64,000 nt of DNA. Origin: Psilocybe azurescens (Eukaryota; Basidiomycota; Agaricomycetes; Agaricales; Agrocybaceae). Numbering within the stretch: the stretch's first letter is position 1; each line of letters begins with the position of its first letter. The translations under genes and the position numbers were made by a program. The notes beneath the pieces are model-generated. The model did not search any database and was not told where the DNA came from. It saw nothing but the letters and a program-made list of their open reading frames with translations. The DNA lies in NCBI GenBank assembly GCA_023853785.1, contig JAJIRX010000963.1:1-64000 (forward strand). Reading direction: 5' to 3'. Below, in pieces: positions 10,182-20,937 of the stretch.

Positions 10182-11783
10182 CAGTAGCTCAAAAAACCGT
10201 CCCAATGTTTGGCACTTTCTCACTAATTGTTTAATAACTTGGGAAATAAATTACGTAAAAGTCTGAAAATATTATATGTTATAGTTTAACATGTGACTAA
10301 CATATTTCTCACCAAGATCACATGATTATAACAAAAACTGATTAAGTAATGGAATTTACAAAATAATAGAGCATTGGGACAGTTTTTTGACTCTCTATCT
10401 AGTACTTAGTATGGCCTCCCTTTGCCTTGATAACAGCCTCCATTCTCCTTGGCATGCTTTCTATAAGCCTTTGGCATGTTTCTGAAGGTATTTCAGTCCA
10501 TTCCTTTGCTAATCTCTCCCACAATTCAAATGCTCCTTTGGGTGGTGTCTCATAGGTGTTTATTTGCCTTTTGAGGTAAACCCAAAGGTGTTCAATGGGG
10601 TTGAGATCAGGGGATTGGGGTGGCCACTCCATAACTTCAACATCATTGGCCAAAAACCATTCTTGAGCTTTTTGGAGGTGTGTTTGGGGTCATTATCCTG
10701 CTGAAAAATCCTTTTCCCCTCTGCCATCTCCAAGTTGTCAAAGCTTTCATCCACCCCATGCTCCAAAATTTCACAGTATTGGTCTGCATTCATCTTCCCT
10801 CAACCTCAGTAAGTGTTCCAACACCATTCCACCCTATACAACCCCATACCATGAGATTGTTGCCCCCTCCATGCTTGACAGTTAGTAATGTTGTTCTATC
10901 TGAGATTGCTTCACCCTTGGGTTTCCATGTATAGACCCTTCCATCTGAGCCAATCCTGTTGATTTTTGTTTCATCTGACCAGAGTACTCTTTTCCAATCC
11001 TCCACAGTCCAGCCAACATGATTCTGGGCAAATTTTAGGTGTTTTTGATGGTGGATAGCCTTGAGGAGGGCCGTTTTAATTTAACAACAGAGCGGAAGTT
11101 GTTTTCTTTGAGGGCATTTCTGACTGTTTGCAAACAAACAGGAGAGGGAATAGCATCATTGATGAAGTTTGTTGCCTGGACAGCATTGTCCAGCTTTCCT
11201 GTTTTGATTTGACGAAAAAGGACCTGTTTATCCTTGGGAGTAAGCTTGGAGGGACGTCCACCTTTATTGTTTTGGGGGTTTTCTTTGTTGGCATCCACTT
11301 CCCTCTTGATTCTTCCAACAGTAGACTTTCCCAAACCAGTTTTAGACTCTATTTGACAAAGAGAATAGCCCTCTTCAAGAAGATTGAGGACAGAATTGTA
11401 CTGAGAAGGTGTTGCAGGCTTCATGATGTGGTGGTTAAAGAGAAAGATGGTTGAACTTGAATTCAACATTGCAAATGTGTACAAATAGTGTCATATGACC
11501 TTGTTTAATTTTCTCACAATTTATACAAAGCAATTTGGCTTTCTACAAGCATGTAAAGCTATTATTTTATAGGGTCAAAAAACTGTCGCAATGTTTTATT
11601 ATTTTGTAAATTCCATTACTTAATCAGTTTTTGTTAAAATCATGTGACTTTGGTGAGAAATATGTTAGTCACATGTTAAACTATAACATATAATATTTTC
11701 AGACTTTTACATAATTTATTTCCCAAGTTATTAAACAATTAGTGAGAAAGTGCCAAACATTGGGACAGTTTTTTGAGCTACTG
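10182..11783 (-). mobile_element. Tc1/mariner DNA transposon, 1602 bp
   Basis: Inverted repeats of 210 bp (10182-10391 and 11574-11783) begin CAGTAGCTCAAAAAA. They are flanked by the TA dinucleotide (10180-10181 and 11784-11785), the obligatory Tc1/mariner target duplication. The single gene on the minus strand encodes a DD34E-type transposase but is broken. The element lies inside the 23-kb KDZ element, so it arrived later. Confidence 0.93.
10399..11484 (-). pseudogene. Tc1-type DDE transposase, frameshifted
   Basis: The N-terminal part (from 11484) has two helix-turn-helix-like regions, including SLCQIESKTGLGKSTVGRI and a Lys/Arg linker with GGRPSKLTPKD. The catalytic signature follows: WSDETKINRIG (first Asp), IFQQDNDPKHTSK (second Asp) and SPDLNPIEHLW (Glu). 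If the last frameshift is allowed for, 34 residues separate the second Asp from the Glu, the Tc1 DD34E spacing. Three single-base frame breaks are visible, near 11040, 10793 and 10670, so no full protein can be made. The gene is otherwise complete and relatively young. Confidence 0.9.
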
Positions 11784-12105
11784 TATATACACCATATCTG
11801 TATGTAAAACATACAGTAATTATATACAGCTATTCTGTATCTTTGAAAAACAGCCAAAGAAAAGAAATTCTGTTTAATCAGGTGTTTTATTTACTTACAG
11901 CTTAGAAACAGCAGTTGCATTTGTTCAAAATACAGCCACCAAACACAATATATGTCTGATATCTGTATTATTTCTAAACATAAATGCTATATGTTATACT
12001 TACATCAATTCTTACATAAGTCATGTATATAAATCACTGTATGTCAGACATACAGCAGTTGGCGCCAGCAGTGGAAGGGGAAATAAGTCAAGGGTGTGGG
12101 AGGTC

Positions 12106-12257
12106 TTTACACTCCCCACAGGTACCGATCGGAACCGGTCAGAATCTGATCGGTTCTGACTGGAATTTTATTTGGCAGTGTCCCTGCCAAATTAGCAGGA
12201 AAATGTCCAAAATTTTCCGATCAGAACTACCGGTACCGACCGGTGAAAGGGTGTAAA
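12106..12257. repeat. short palindromic MITE-like element
   Basis: The 152-bp stretch starts TTTACACTCC and ends GGGTGTAAA. It contains matched GGTACCGATCGG / CCGGTACCGACCGG arms and can fold on itself. The interior is rich in GGAACCGGTC-type units like those at 14155-14310 and 15105-15215. No target duplication is visible. Confidence 0.5.
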
Positions 12258-12479
12258 CCATTCTGAGCTTACAATTCATAGTGAGATACAGAGGCCCTTA
12301 TTTTTGCGATTGTTATCTGTAATAAACTAGTAAATTATACTAGTGAAGGGTAGGAGATACGCCAGACTATTAGGCTTTGAGGCTTTACTTCCTAGTGGGC
12401 CAACAAGAGTAATAGACCTTACAAACTAACTAAGGTGTAGTGTGGCCTATTAATCAGTGCTACAAATCAAAGACTACCT

Positions 12480-14030
12480 TTAGTTTCCTACACAGCTATC
12501 AAAGCGACCCTAACCGAGCGTCCGAAGCGATCGCCCGCTCCATTGATCATACTATTAGTCCCATGCAAAGAAGAAACCCTTAAGAAATGACCTTGGCTCT
12601 TACAAGGGGTAACACCCACCAGTGTCTTACAAGCGATCGCCAAGTGATGAAAACCTTATTAATTAGCAAAAGTGATCACTGTGTCCAGGCCTCACAAAGG
12701 CTGTTCACTAAATTAGGCGATCAACCACTCGGGGATCAGGCATCACTGCGCCACACGGGTGATCGCCCCACGGACCGAATGTATTGGCAATTGAAATCTT
12801 GTGTACAACTCAGCATATAGCGGTCTACTAGATCCGACTATAAAAACTTGTAATTTGCAATACAGCCAACGTGAGTGAGCGATCGCCCAGCCAGCGATCG
12901 CCACACGATACTAGAGGTAACTTGCCTCATGATAAGGGCACCTGCTGTTCCAGGGGTCCTAAACCAATAGCAACTGTGCTGGGGAACCTTGGGAGGGTTT
13001 CCTAGGAAATATACCCCTAAGTAATCTAGTCCCGACATGCCTTAGCCGCGAGCCATCTGATAAAATAAGTTGGGTGATCGCTACCCAAGAAGGCACTGCC
13101 GCATGGACAACCGTGTTATCTTCAAATAAGCGCCGTAGCCCAGGCAAACTAGTACTTTCCACTATTATAATTGGTGCAGCAAAGGCTAGGCAGCACGCGG
13201 TCCATTTCCTTCCTTTTCTCTTAGTCTCTTTCAATTATCACAAGCCAAAGTATCTATTTAGTCTATAAAAACAGTCCTGTATCTTAGAATAGGAACCAAG
13301 TAATTTACACCCCAGATTTGATATCAGAATTTACTCTGAATAAGAATTCTAGTGTTAACACTTGAGGACTAGTGATTTGTGTGATAAGAGATCGAACACT
13401 GCAGTTCACCTTAAGCAATTAGGCGTTACCTGGTTTCGTGAGCGATCGCCATTGTGATATTCAACGTCAGGTCTATTAGACTTGATAAGCAGGCTTTTAT
13501 AAGTCATCCGTGGACTGCCCTGGGGATTGTTAAGTACGGATTGGAACCCTATACGACTAGCGATTGCTCATAGTAACTAGGGACGACTGTCAGAGAACTC
13601 CGACTGTTCAGGACGTTGCCTATAGTAAGACTGCCCTGGGGATTATTAAGTACGGGTGGGAACCCTATAAAGGCTAGTGATCGCTCATAGTAACTAGGGA
13701 CGACTGTCAGAGAAATCCGACTGTTTCAGGACGTTGCCTATAGTAAACTAAGGACTGTGGACTAGTGTGCCCAGTTGCTTATAGGAACCAAGGATCTACT
13801 ACGTGTTAATACGGGTGATCGCTTATAGTGTTTGACAAAGTTTGAGTTTGGGTTTTATAAAGAGAAACTGTTAAGTGTCCCGTGTACACTCGCCCCCAAA
13901 AGCGATCCCCCTGATATTGGTGATCGCCCTCATATAAGAGAGATCACCCTTACTATTCAAGTGCCTTGTGTGTACTAGCCTGTAAAAGCGTTCTCTAGCT
14001 ACTAGTGATCACCCCAGAGCGATCGTCTAA
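12480..14030. repeat. non-coding block with iterated GCGATCGC palindromes
   Basis: The octamer GCGATCGC occurs at about 12527, 12629, 12879, 12894 and 13442, and one-base variants (GTGATCGC, GCGATCGT) occur more than ten further times. No protein-coding frame of note runs through it. A TATA-like CTATAAAAA at about 13262 and a long untranslated character hint at a retroelement LTR or leader, but I could not define ends. Confidence 0.45.
13513..13747. repeat. two-copy tandem repeat, 116-119 bp unit
   Basis: Copies at 13513-13628 and 13629-13747 both begin GACTGCCCTGGGGATT and end GTTGCCTATAGTAA. They differ by scattered substitutions and small indels. The repeat lies inside the GCGATCGC-rich block and carries one of its variant motifs (AGTGATCGCTC) in each copy. 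Confidence 0.8.
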
Positions 14031-14154
14031 GTCTGTACTCTGCTAAACTAGTTATTGTAATAAGCCTTACGAGCTTACCCTCCCAGATCGAACTGATCAA
14101 TATAAATATTTGATTGGGTGTTGTGTATTGGGCAATTACAAAGCCACCCCGCAC

Positions 14155-14310
14155 TAAACATCTCACCGGTTCCACTGTTAACAAGTCCGACCAAAATCCG
14201 ATCGGAATCCGACTGGAATCCGACTGGAATCCAAGTGGAATTCATCAAATTTGAAACCCAATTAGACCCAATTCTGAGTGGAATCCGAAGCGGTACCAAG
14301 TGGAACCATA
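14155..14310. repeat. TCCGACTGGAA-type degenerate repeat patch
   Basis: Units such as ATCCGACTGGA and ATCCGATCGGA recur about every 10-11 bp. The composition matches the patches at 12106-12257 and 15105-15215, suggesting pieces of one element family around an AT-rich core. Confidence 0.45.
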
Positions 14311-14825
14311 TTATGTCAGCATACTATTTACAGCTCAACAAGTAATAACACAAAAAGTATACATAGATCTCAACAGTTTGTGACAAATTTGGTACTGTTA
14401 GAATTGTAAAATTGAGGAGAATATGTTTATGTAATATTTATATAAAATTAAAAATTTTCTGGTAAAGAACTACCTATTTTTCATATAAATCTGTGCTTAT
14501 ATAATCTAAATTTCTTGAATAAAATCAATCTTTGTATTTTATTAATTTTTATTATTGCAATACTATTAATATATAGCTAACAGAGTGCTATTTTGTTGCA
14601 AAAAGTAGTTTACAATATCCATATATATTCAAATTTACAGTATTTTGTATATTGAACATGCTGACATAATATTCAGATGATGGTGTAATTAAAGGTGCAT
14701 TGCCCTCAATTTTCTGATCATTTTGATATATAATATGTGGGTATAGCTTCAGAGGAAGTGCCAGAATATATTATTGGCATTGTAAAGAATGGTATATAAT
14801 TTATAAAATGTTAAGAATACCACAA

Positions 14826-14900
14826 GCAATAATAGTGTAGTTGGTAATGTGTGTATAGAATTAATATACATGAAGCTGTTGGTTCAATTCCTGTTGAGTG
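14826..14900 (+). ncRNA. tRNA-like Pol III promoter, possible SINE head
   Basis: An A-box match TAGTGTAGTTGG (14833-14844) and a B-box match GGTTCAATTCC (14881-14891) are 48 bp apart, start to start. That is close to the tRNA spacing. The T-arm pairs only partly and no clean acceptor stem or anticodon arm forms, so this is a decayed tRNA-derived sequence rather than a working tRNA. AT-rich tandem repeats follow, as a SINE tail might. Confidence 0.45.
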
Positions 14901-14927
14901 TATTTTATAATTTCGCATTTATTACAA

Positions 14928-15071
14928 ATATCATGTGACCTGAATGAATTACTTAAGAGCTTATGTAAGAAATATTATGTAATACTGACTAAACATACAA
15001 TATCATGTGATTCCAATATATTATTTATAAGCTTATGTAAGCAATTATTATGTAATACTGACTAAGCATTT
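14928..15071. repeat. two-copy tandem repeat, 72-bp unit
   Basis: Copies 14928-14999 and 15000-15071 each begin ATATCATGTGA and contain AGCTTATGTAAG and ATTATGTAATACTGACTAA. It directly follows the tRNA-like head. Confidence 0.75.
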
Positions 15072-15104
15072 TATTATACACTAATTAAGTACATTATGAG
15101 AAAT

Positions 15105-15215
15105 TCTGACCAGATTCCGACGGGTCTGAGTGGATTCCGACCGGATTCCGACCGGTTCCAATCAGTTCCGACTGGGTCCAAGCGGTTCTGACCAGTACCC
15201 GTGGGGCACTGTAAA
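15105..15215. repeat. TCCGACCGG-type repeat ending in GGGGCACTGTAAAGTA
   Basis: GATTCCGACCGG-like units repeat in this stretch. The final GGGGCACTGTAAAGTA matches the end of the repeat at 6905-7135 exactly. In reverse complement its end (CTTTACAGTGCCCC) resembles the start of the small element at 12106 (CTTTACACTCCCC). A compound element of about 3.1 kb between 12106 and 15215 is possible but unproven. Confidence 0.45.
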
Positions 15216-15421
15216 GTACTGGGGTGTGGCACTCAGGCCTGAAATTGCAAAGGAAAATGCAGAAATATTAAGCCGTATATGGAATTGAAACAATAAATAT
15301 TATATAGAAAGGACATAAATCAAGAGTGTGGTAGACATATGTGGTGCCTATCCTCTGTCGGAAGATCAGGAACTCGTCAACAACATTAAGTCAGTGAGAA
15401 TGTCATTTGGAATCCCAGCCT

Positions 15422-16944
15422 TCAGGAGCTCTTCACACCACAGGAACATAGCAATGTTTCAATGAATGAATTCAATTGTAAAAATTTACCTTCAAGTTGG
15501 TTGTTCTTGATAAAACTGCTATAAAAAGTACTGACATCCGATTTTGTAGGGCTAGAACGGGGGCTTGAGAATCGAGAATAGCCCAAGTTGTCTCCACAAT
15601 CAGGAGTAGCAGGCACAGTCAAAGCATGACACAAAAGGTGGGCAGCAGCTTGAACAGAGACTGCATTGTCTGGATAGAATGGTGCCTGTGAGGACTTCAC
15701 ACGATGACCTGGGTTTGAGTGTTCAGGCATGCGAGGAGTTTTAATTGATTGATCAGGGGTGCAGGGAGTTGTATGCAAGACCAAGAGGGTAGCGGAATGT
15801 GAGTGCATTGGCGAGACAATTGACTTCGGCCGATAACACATTTTCACGATGTTGTGAACCTGACAATGCCTGTTCAACCTCCTGGAGTCTTTTGGCGTGC
15901 AGACTTCAAGTCATCCTTCAAGATACGTTTATTTTTGATGTAGGTGACGAGTTGTTCTTGGGACATGGTGACAAAGTCGTCATCGTCATCATTGACGATG
16001 ACAACACAGGGTTTCAGTTGGCCATGATAAGTAAATACACTGGAACCTGGAGGCATCACATATGGCTGGCTACTTTGCTGTGGCAGAGTGGGGGATGTGA
16101 TTGCCTTGGGGTAGCTTCCAATGTAATGTTGCACATCTCTCGTAGCGCGCAATGTTCGGAATGCCAATTTCAGTGATGAACATCTGAACAATGCTGGAAA
16201 CAGCCTCTGCATAATGTTTGTCCTCTCTTGCTAAGTGACCAGGAAAATATAAATTGGCCTTGACATATTCGGCCTGCTTGGGAGCACCAGGGCGAGTTGT
16301 TCCAGGAACATGAATGACCATGGTTGTTCCACCAAAAGCCACGATCCAAAAGGGCAGCCTAGAAGCAACAGTAAGAACAAAGATGAGTAAGACAAGAAAG
16401 GAGAATGTACACAATCAAAAGTAAGATCTTGAACACATTTATAAAAGGCCAATTGTGTATCTGTTCCATTTTGGTCAGCCGTGTTGTTGCGCAGGGTGTG
16501 GAGTTCAGGATAGAATTTGTTGGCCTTGATGTTCGCGAGGCTGAGATGCCAGACCAGCCGCAAACCAGGCCAAATCTGCAGAATTGAAGCAAGCACAAAA
16601 GTGTTGAAGATGGAAGCAGTCAGGCTCCCAAGTTGACGACACAGCTCAAACAGCCCAAGAGGGTGAAAACAGAGAGCACTCCAATCAAGCAGTTCCTCCC
16701 CAGAGTTGGGCAGCGCAGCCTGTTTCATGGTTCTGATGGCTTTGAGAACGGGGAATATCAATGCATTTTCACTCACCTTTATGTGTTCAATTGCAGGGTG
16801 CAGGGTCTTTGACGCTGCTGAATCAGGGTTAGGGACATGGTGAGAGATCGGGTTGAGATTGGTTAGATGAAAAAGGATGGGGTGTAGAACCTTCATTCTG
16901 TCTTGGGACAGAATACATAATATCACAACATCATGCAAAAACAC
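15422..16944 (-). pseudogene. decayed multi-exon cargo gene of unknown function
   Basis: Several minus-strand frames join into one gene-like path. An N-terminal exon (from about 16900) is helical. After a short intron ending TTCTAG near 16354 comes a conserved-looking block, LPFWIVAFGGTTMVIHVPG, followed by EYVKANLYFPGHLAREDKHY. The next piece carries a PP-rich segment, an acidic NDDDDDF run and a coiled-coil stretch (SARQ..LQEVEQALSGSQ). Frame changes near 16085 and 15885 are not explained by good splice sites, so the copy is probably broken. I do not recognise the family. It lies inside the 23-kb KDZ element and reads in the same direction as the transposase, so it may be cargo. Confidence 0.45.
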
Positions 16945-17199
16945 TCAAAACTGTCATGAAACCAAAAACAGAAACATCCGGGCGTATCAATCCCAACACA
17001 TCACTCCCACTCTCGGCTTCCGTCAAAACCATCTACCCATCCGCACACCACATGGTTCCCAAAGGTCAAGGCAAAGGAAAGCAGCTCGCATACCATCTAA
17101 TACTTCACCCAGGAGCTGGACAAGCCTTCAACCAATCGGTTGGCAAAAGCTTGGACAATCCCAAGCTCATAAAATTTCAGTGTAGGAAAAGTATTTAAG

Positions 17200-18949
17200 T
17201 AGACTATTTTAATTTGTTTTGAGGTCAGCTTTTAGACCTTGCAGAAATCACACCATTCTTGCTATCAAAAGAAAGTCCGAACAAAATTCTATCTAAATTT
17301 TGTACATTGTCGTATCGTCGAAGGTCTACTAAAATTCTCAAACTGTTCACGTTGTGTTGCTACTCATTTCTCTTTGCTTCAACTTTCCTTCTGTCATCAA
17401 TGTTCTGTCGCCCCGAATTTGCTCCACTCGTTCCCATTGACTGTCGTGGAATTACAAACACTTTTTAGCCCGCCTGCTGAATACACACTCAGCAAAACGA
17501 ACTGTTGGCTGTAAATACAGTCCAACCTAAAAGAGAGAAAACATCGTCCTAACCAGGACAGTATATCTCATCTTCAGGGTATTGCCAAATTAGGGATAAT
17601 GTCCAGTTGACTGATTGCTCAATTTTGAACTCTCTGCTGTGTGGGCACTCATACATCCGTGGCCTCAAAAAAAAATATACATGTACCTAAGAATCTTTCA
17701 TATCATTTTGATTAATTTATAGAAGTTTTACCCTCCTACTTAGTATGCTAAAAGATCTCAAAAATGCCTTGATGTTTCATAAAGGGCTGGCATCGCTCAA
17801 GGTGTAAAGCATTACAGACCTATTGCTACATAGTTTTGAGTATAGTTAAATTATTAGAATAGGTTTCTAAGACAATTTAAATGACTGTTTCTTTGAGAAC
17901 TTGTCTTATGCATTGAGTTTCTCTTAATGAAAGACGACACACTGCTTGATCTTTAACACTAGTGTCTTCAGGTTAAAAGGTAAGATTCTTAGCAAGGACT
18001 TTACTTAGATGTGTATCAAAAATATTTCCTAGTTATTCTGAAACTGGAACCCCATAGATGTCTTTGATTGCCAAAATACGTCCTACGAACATGAATTTCT
18101 AGCCAGGTTCCGACATGCTGAATCCTATATTACTCAACCGTAAGTGAACTTGTAAAAAAAAGAATTGAAGATCCTGAAATCCACCATTTTTCTCATCAGA
18201 ATGATCCTAACTTATTTTTTTGGGTCAAAATGACCTTTCATCTATTCACACTTGCCGTAGCGCTCTCTGTGAGACATGAACATCATAAACCAATGCAGGA
18301 AGATGCATAGCACTTAATGCACAAGATGCATAGAAGTATTTAATCTAGAATATATGTACATTAGCAATCGGCTTCATTATATTTTAATAATCACCTAGAA
18401 AGACGGCATTGGTGTAGTCCTCAATGCCCAACATTGCAAATAAATCGGTGATCACAATTCAGTAGTGTGCTATACAATTTCTGCTTCAAATACTGGTATA
18501 GATTTGCTTTGACACGACTTTGCCTCCGTGTATACAAAATAAGTCAATCTGAAAAGATGTGAGACCAACATAGGAAATGCATTGGAGAATGTAATACTTA
18601 ATCTAGAATGTAAGTTAGCAATTGGCTTTGTCTTGTTTCAATAATTGGCTAGAGGATTGGTATTTGTATACAATATCCTCAGTGCGCAACATTGCAAAAT
18701 TCGGCAGTGTCCTTAATTTTATATGAGCCATGCTCAAATATTAGTATAATTTTGCTTTACCGCAGCTCTGGCGTCATTGCTGCAACTTCTTTACCTCCAT
18801 GTACATGAGATAAGTCAATCTCCAGGCCGTAGGTTGCTTCAAGTCTAATAAATAATATATAGTAGGTTACATGACTTAGGAATCAACCACAGGAAGGAGA
18901 GGAAGTACAATTTATTGCAGGACAATGAAATAAAACAACTACAGCTAGA
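17200..18949. other. AT-rich spacer with a degenerate tandem repeat
   Basis: No gene is supported. Two related segments, about 18335-18550 and 18590-18830, share TTAATCTAGAAT, TTAGCAAT.GGCTT, CAACATTGCAAA and ATAAGTCAATCT in order. They form an old tandem duplication with a period of roughly 260 bp. It lies downstream of the KDZ transposase gene. Confidence 0.5.
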
Positions 18950-19629
18950 TTAACTATCAGTAACTAAAATACTATCTAGAAGATTGATAAACGAGTCCAT
19001 ATCGACATCAAGGCCTGCCTCCTGAATAACCGTGTCTTCAACTTCAACCACTTCAACTTCAACTTCAGTAATTCCAAGGATATCCCTTTCCCATGCAGGA
19101 GGGGTATATCTTTGTTAAGAGATGGATTGGGGCCTGTTTTTTGCCTATAAAACAGAGTGCCACTGAAACCAGGAAGTCAACTGGTCTGCACAAGGCACCG
19201 GACAATCTGTTCATGAATCTTGCTATGATACTGCCATCAGGCGGATATCTCAAAAGCAAGAGGAGGATTGACGTTGAGATTGGCATGGATGGCATGGTAG
19301 TGATTGACATGGTCGTCGTATAGAAAGGTTAATAGTCACCGGATTTCCATGTTCAGGTGAACGAGCTCTTCCTTAGCTCGTTTGATCTGGAAATACATGA
19401 TCATCCCTTCATGATTAGCAGGCTGAGCCCACTCTAGCGTCCGGATATCTCATCGTGTATCTTGTAACAGGTCAAAGTCGGCAAGATTGACAGCGGCGAT
19501 GACTGTTTCCCAAGTCAACACAGTCCTCGGTGGGACCATCACAGCTGCCGCCTCATTGTACCGTTTCAAGGCAGACTGAATAGCATCTGCCCTGGTCTTG
19601 AGAGATTTTCCAATCTTTTCACGAAGCTT
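18950..19629 (-). pseudogene. KDZ transposase, C-terminal part (right of the insertion break)
   Basis: This is the continuation of the transposase whose N-terminal part lies at 28314-30903. The frame opens with KLREKIGKSLKTRADAI exactly at the junction with the inner element. It goes on with LTWETVIAAVNLADFDLL, a block resembling the KDZ IKRAKEEL...LNMEI segment, and a tail with DDHVNHYHAIHAN, all typical of Agaricomycete KDZ proteins. The end is acidic (VEVEVVEVEDT, DVDMDSF) and stops at 18950-18952. Frame shifts between about 19380 and 19060 show that this part has decayed. An 8.7-kb insertion separates it from the rest of its gene. Confidence 0.8.
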
Positions 19630-19767
19630 CAACCATGTCAGCTATAATCATGTATGAAGTACCGGCAGTTGCCCAAATCATGTTATATATCCACACGGGC
19701 AGTATCCCAACTGCCTGAATTCATGCATGAGCTGGGTTTGGCACTGCATTGGGTGGGTGCAGAAAAA
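19630..19767 (+). repeat. left 138-bp TIR of the nested element
   Basis: It is the inverse of 28169-28306. The strong match runs from CATGTATGAAGTACCGGC (19649) to GGTGGGTGCAGAAAAA. The outermost 19 bp begin CAACCATG here and CACCTGTA at the other end. Confidence 0.85.
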
Positions 19768-20024
19768 TATATATAAACAAACTGTATTTCTGCTCTGCGA
19801 GGGCAAAAATGGGTTTGTGACAGGCTCTTTGGCGTTTTGGGGCGCTAAAATGTCCATTGCATTCTATTAATAAATTACACCCCATTGCCCCATTTGCACT
19901 GGATATTGCAGGTGTTGCGGGGTGGATTGCAATGGGAATCTTTGGATCACATTTAAAAATAGACATGTCTGCATCATTATTAGATTGATTGTGTTCGGGT
20001 GTGATAATACGATGACTTCATATT

Positions 20025-20240
20025 GCTGACATTTTGATGGATCACTGATCAAGCCCTAAAATTGGCAAATCTTACAAATAATTTGATGGACCGTTGAGAG
20101 AGCTCTAGGCTTAATAATGTGACTTTATATTACAAACATTTTGATGGCTGATCGGGCTCTAAAATTCCACATCTTACTAATATATTGATGGACCGTTGGC
20201 AGAGCTCTAGGCCTGATGCGAATTCCATCACCTGACTAAT
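20025..20240. repeat. two-copy tandem repeat, about 105-bp unit
   Basis: Both copies contain a TTTTGATGG string, a GGGCTCTAAAATT-like string, and TTGATGGACCGTTG followed by AGAGCTCTAGGC. It is non-coding and lies inside the left part of the nested element. Confidence 0.7.
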
Positions 20241-20937
20241 ATTTTGATGGACTGTCTTATCTAATTATGAACGTGAAATTGAAGTTCAAATTGCTTATAC
20301 TGAGTTCTGAACACAGTTATACTTGAAGAGATCTGAAGGAAACATTGTAGAAACTATTTTGATATCTTTACATGCTTAATATACTACCGATGTTGCACTA
20401 TTCATCTGCATAGACCCAAAATTTTGATGGTTTTGCAGGTTTTCCACTTTGAAGAATGACAGTACCTGGAGTGGCAGAATTAATAGTTTTGGATGTGCTT
20501 GTAGTGTAAATGTTAGCCAATTGGCTGACACAAAGAGCTGTGAAATCAGACCTTGCAGGTGGATCCTCAATATTATGAGCACTGTGATGCTTTACAATTG
20601 TGGTCGTGTCTGGAATGTTTGATGTACTGGTTTTTTTAATTGGAAAGTGGTATCAGCAAAATTCAGTCTTGTTAATATGTGATTGCCTACCTTTCACCTT
20701 TCTGATATTTTGTATGATTTCCTGCCTCATTCAAACTCCCTTTCCACTTTCTATTTTTTGATTTCATGGTTGCCGGCAGGGCCATTGATGCAGGAACAGG
20801 GGATGGTGGAGCAGAGGGTGGGGAGAGTTTGTGGGGGATGCATGGGCTGAATGTTGGCATGAAAGATCCGGCAATATAGAGCGAAAGTTGCCCAGTGGTC
20901 GAGGTGACAAGGGATGATTGATGTCAAAGCTGTCTGG

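Noticed and set aside
12480..14030. Cyanobacterial DNA or horizontal transfer suggested by HIP1-like GCGATCGC
   Set aside because: No bacterial genes lie nearby, the block is non-coding, and it is embedded among fungal transposons.
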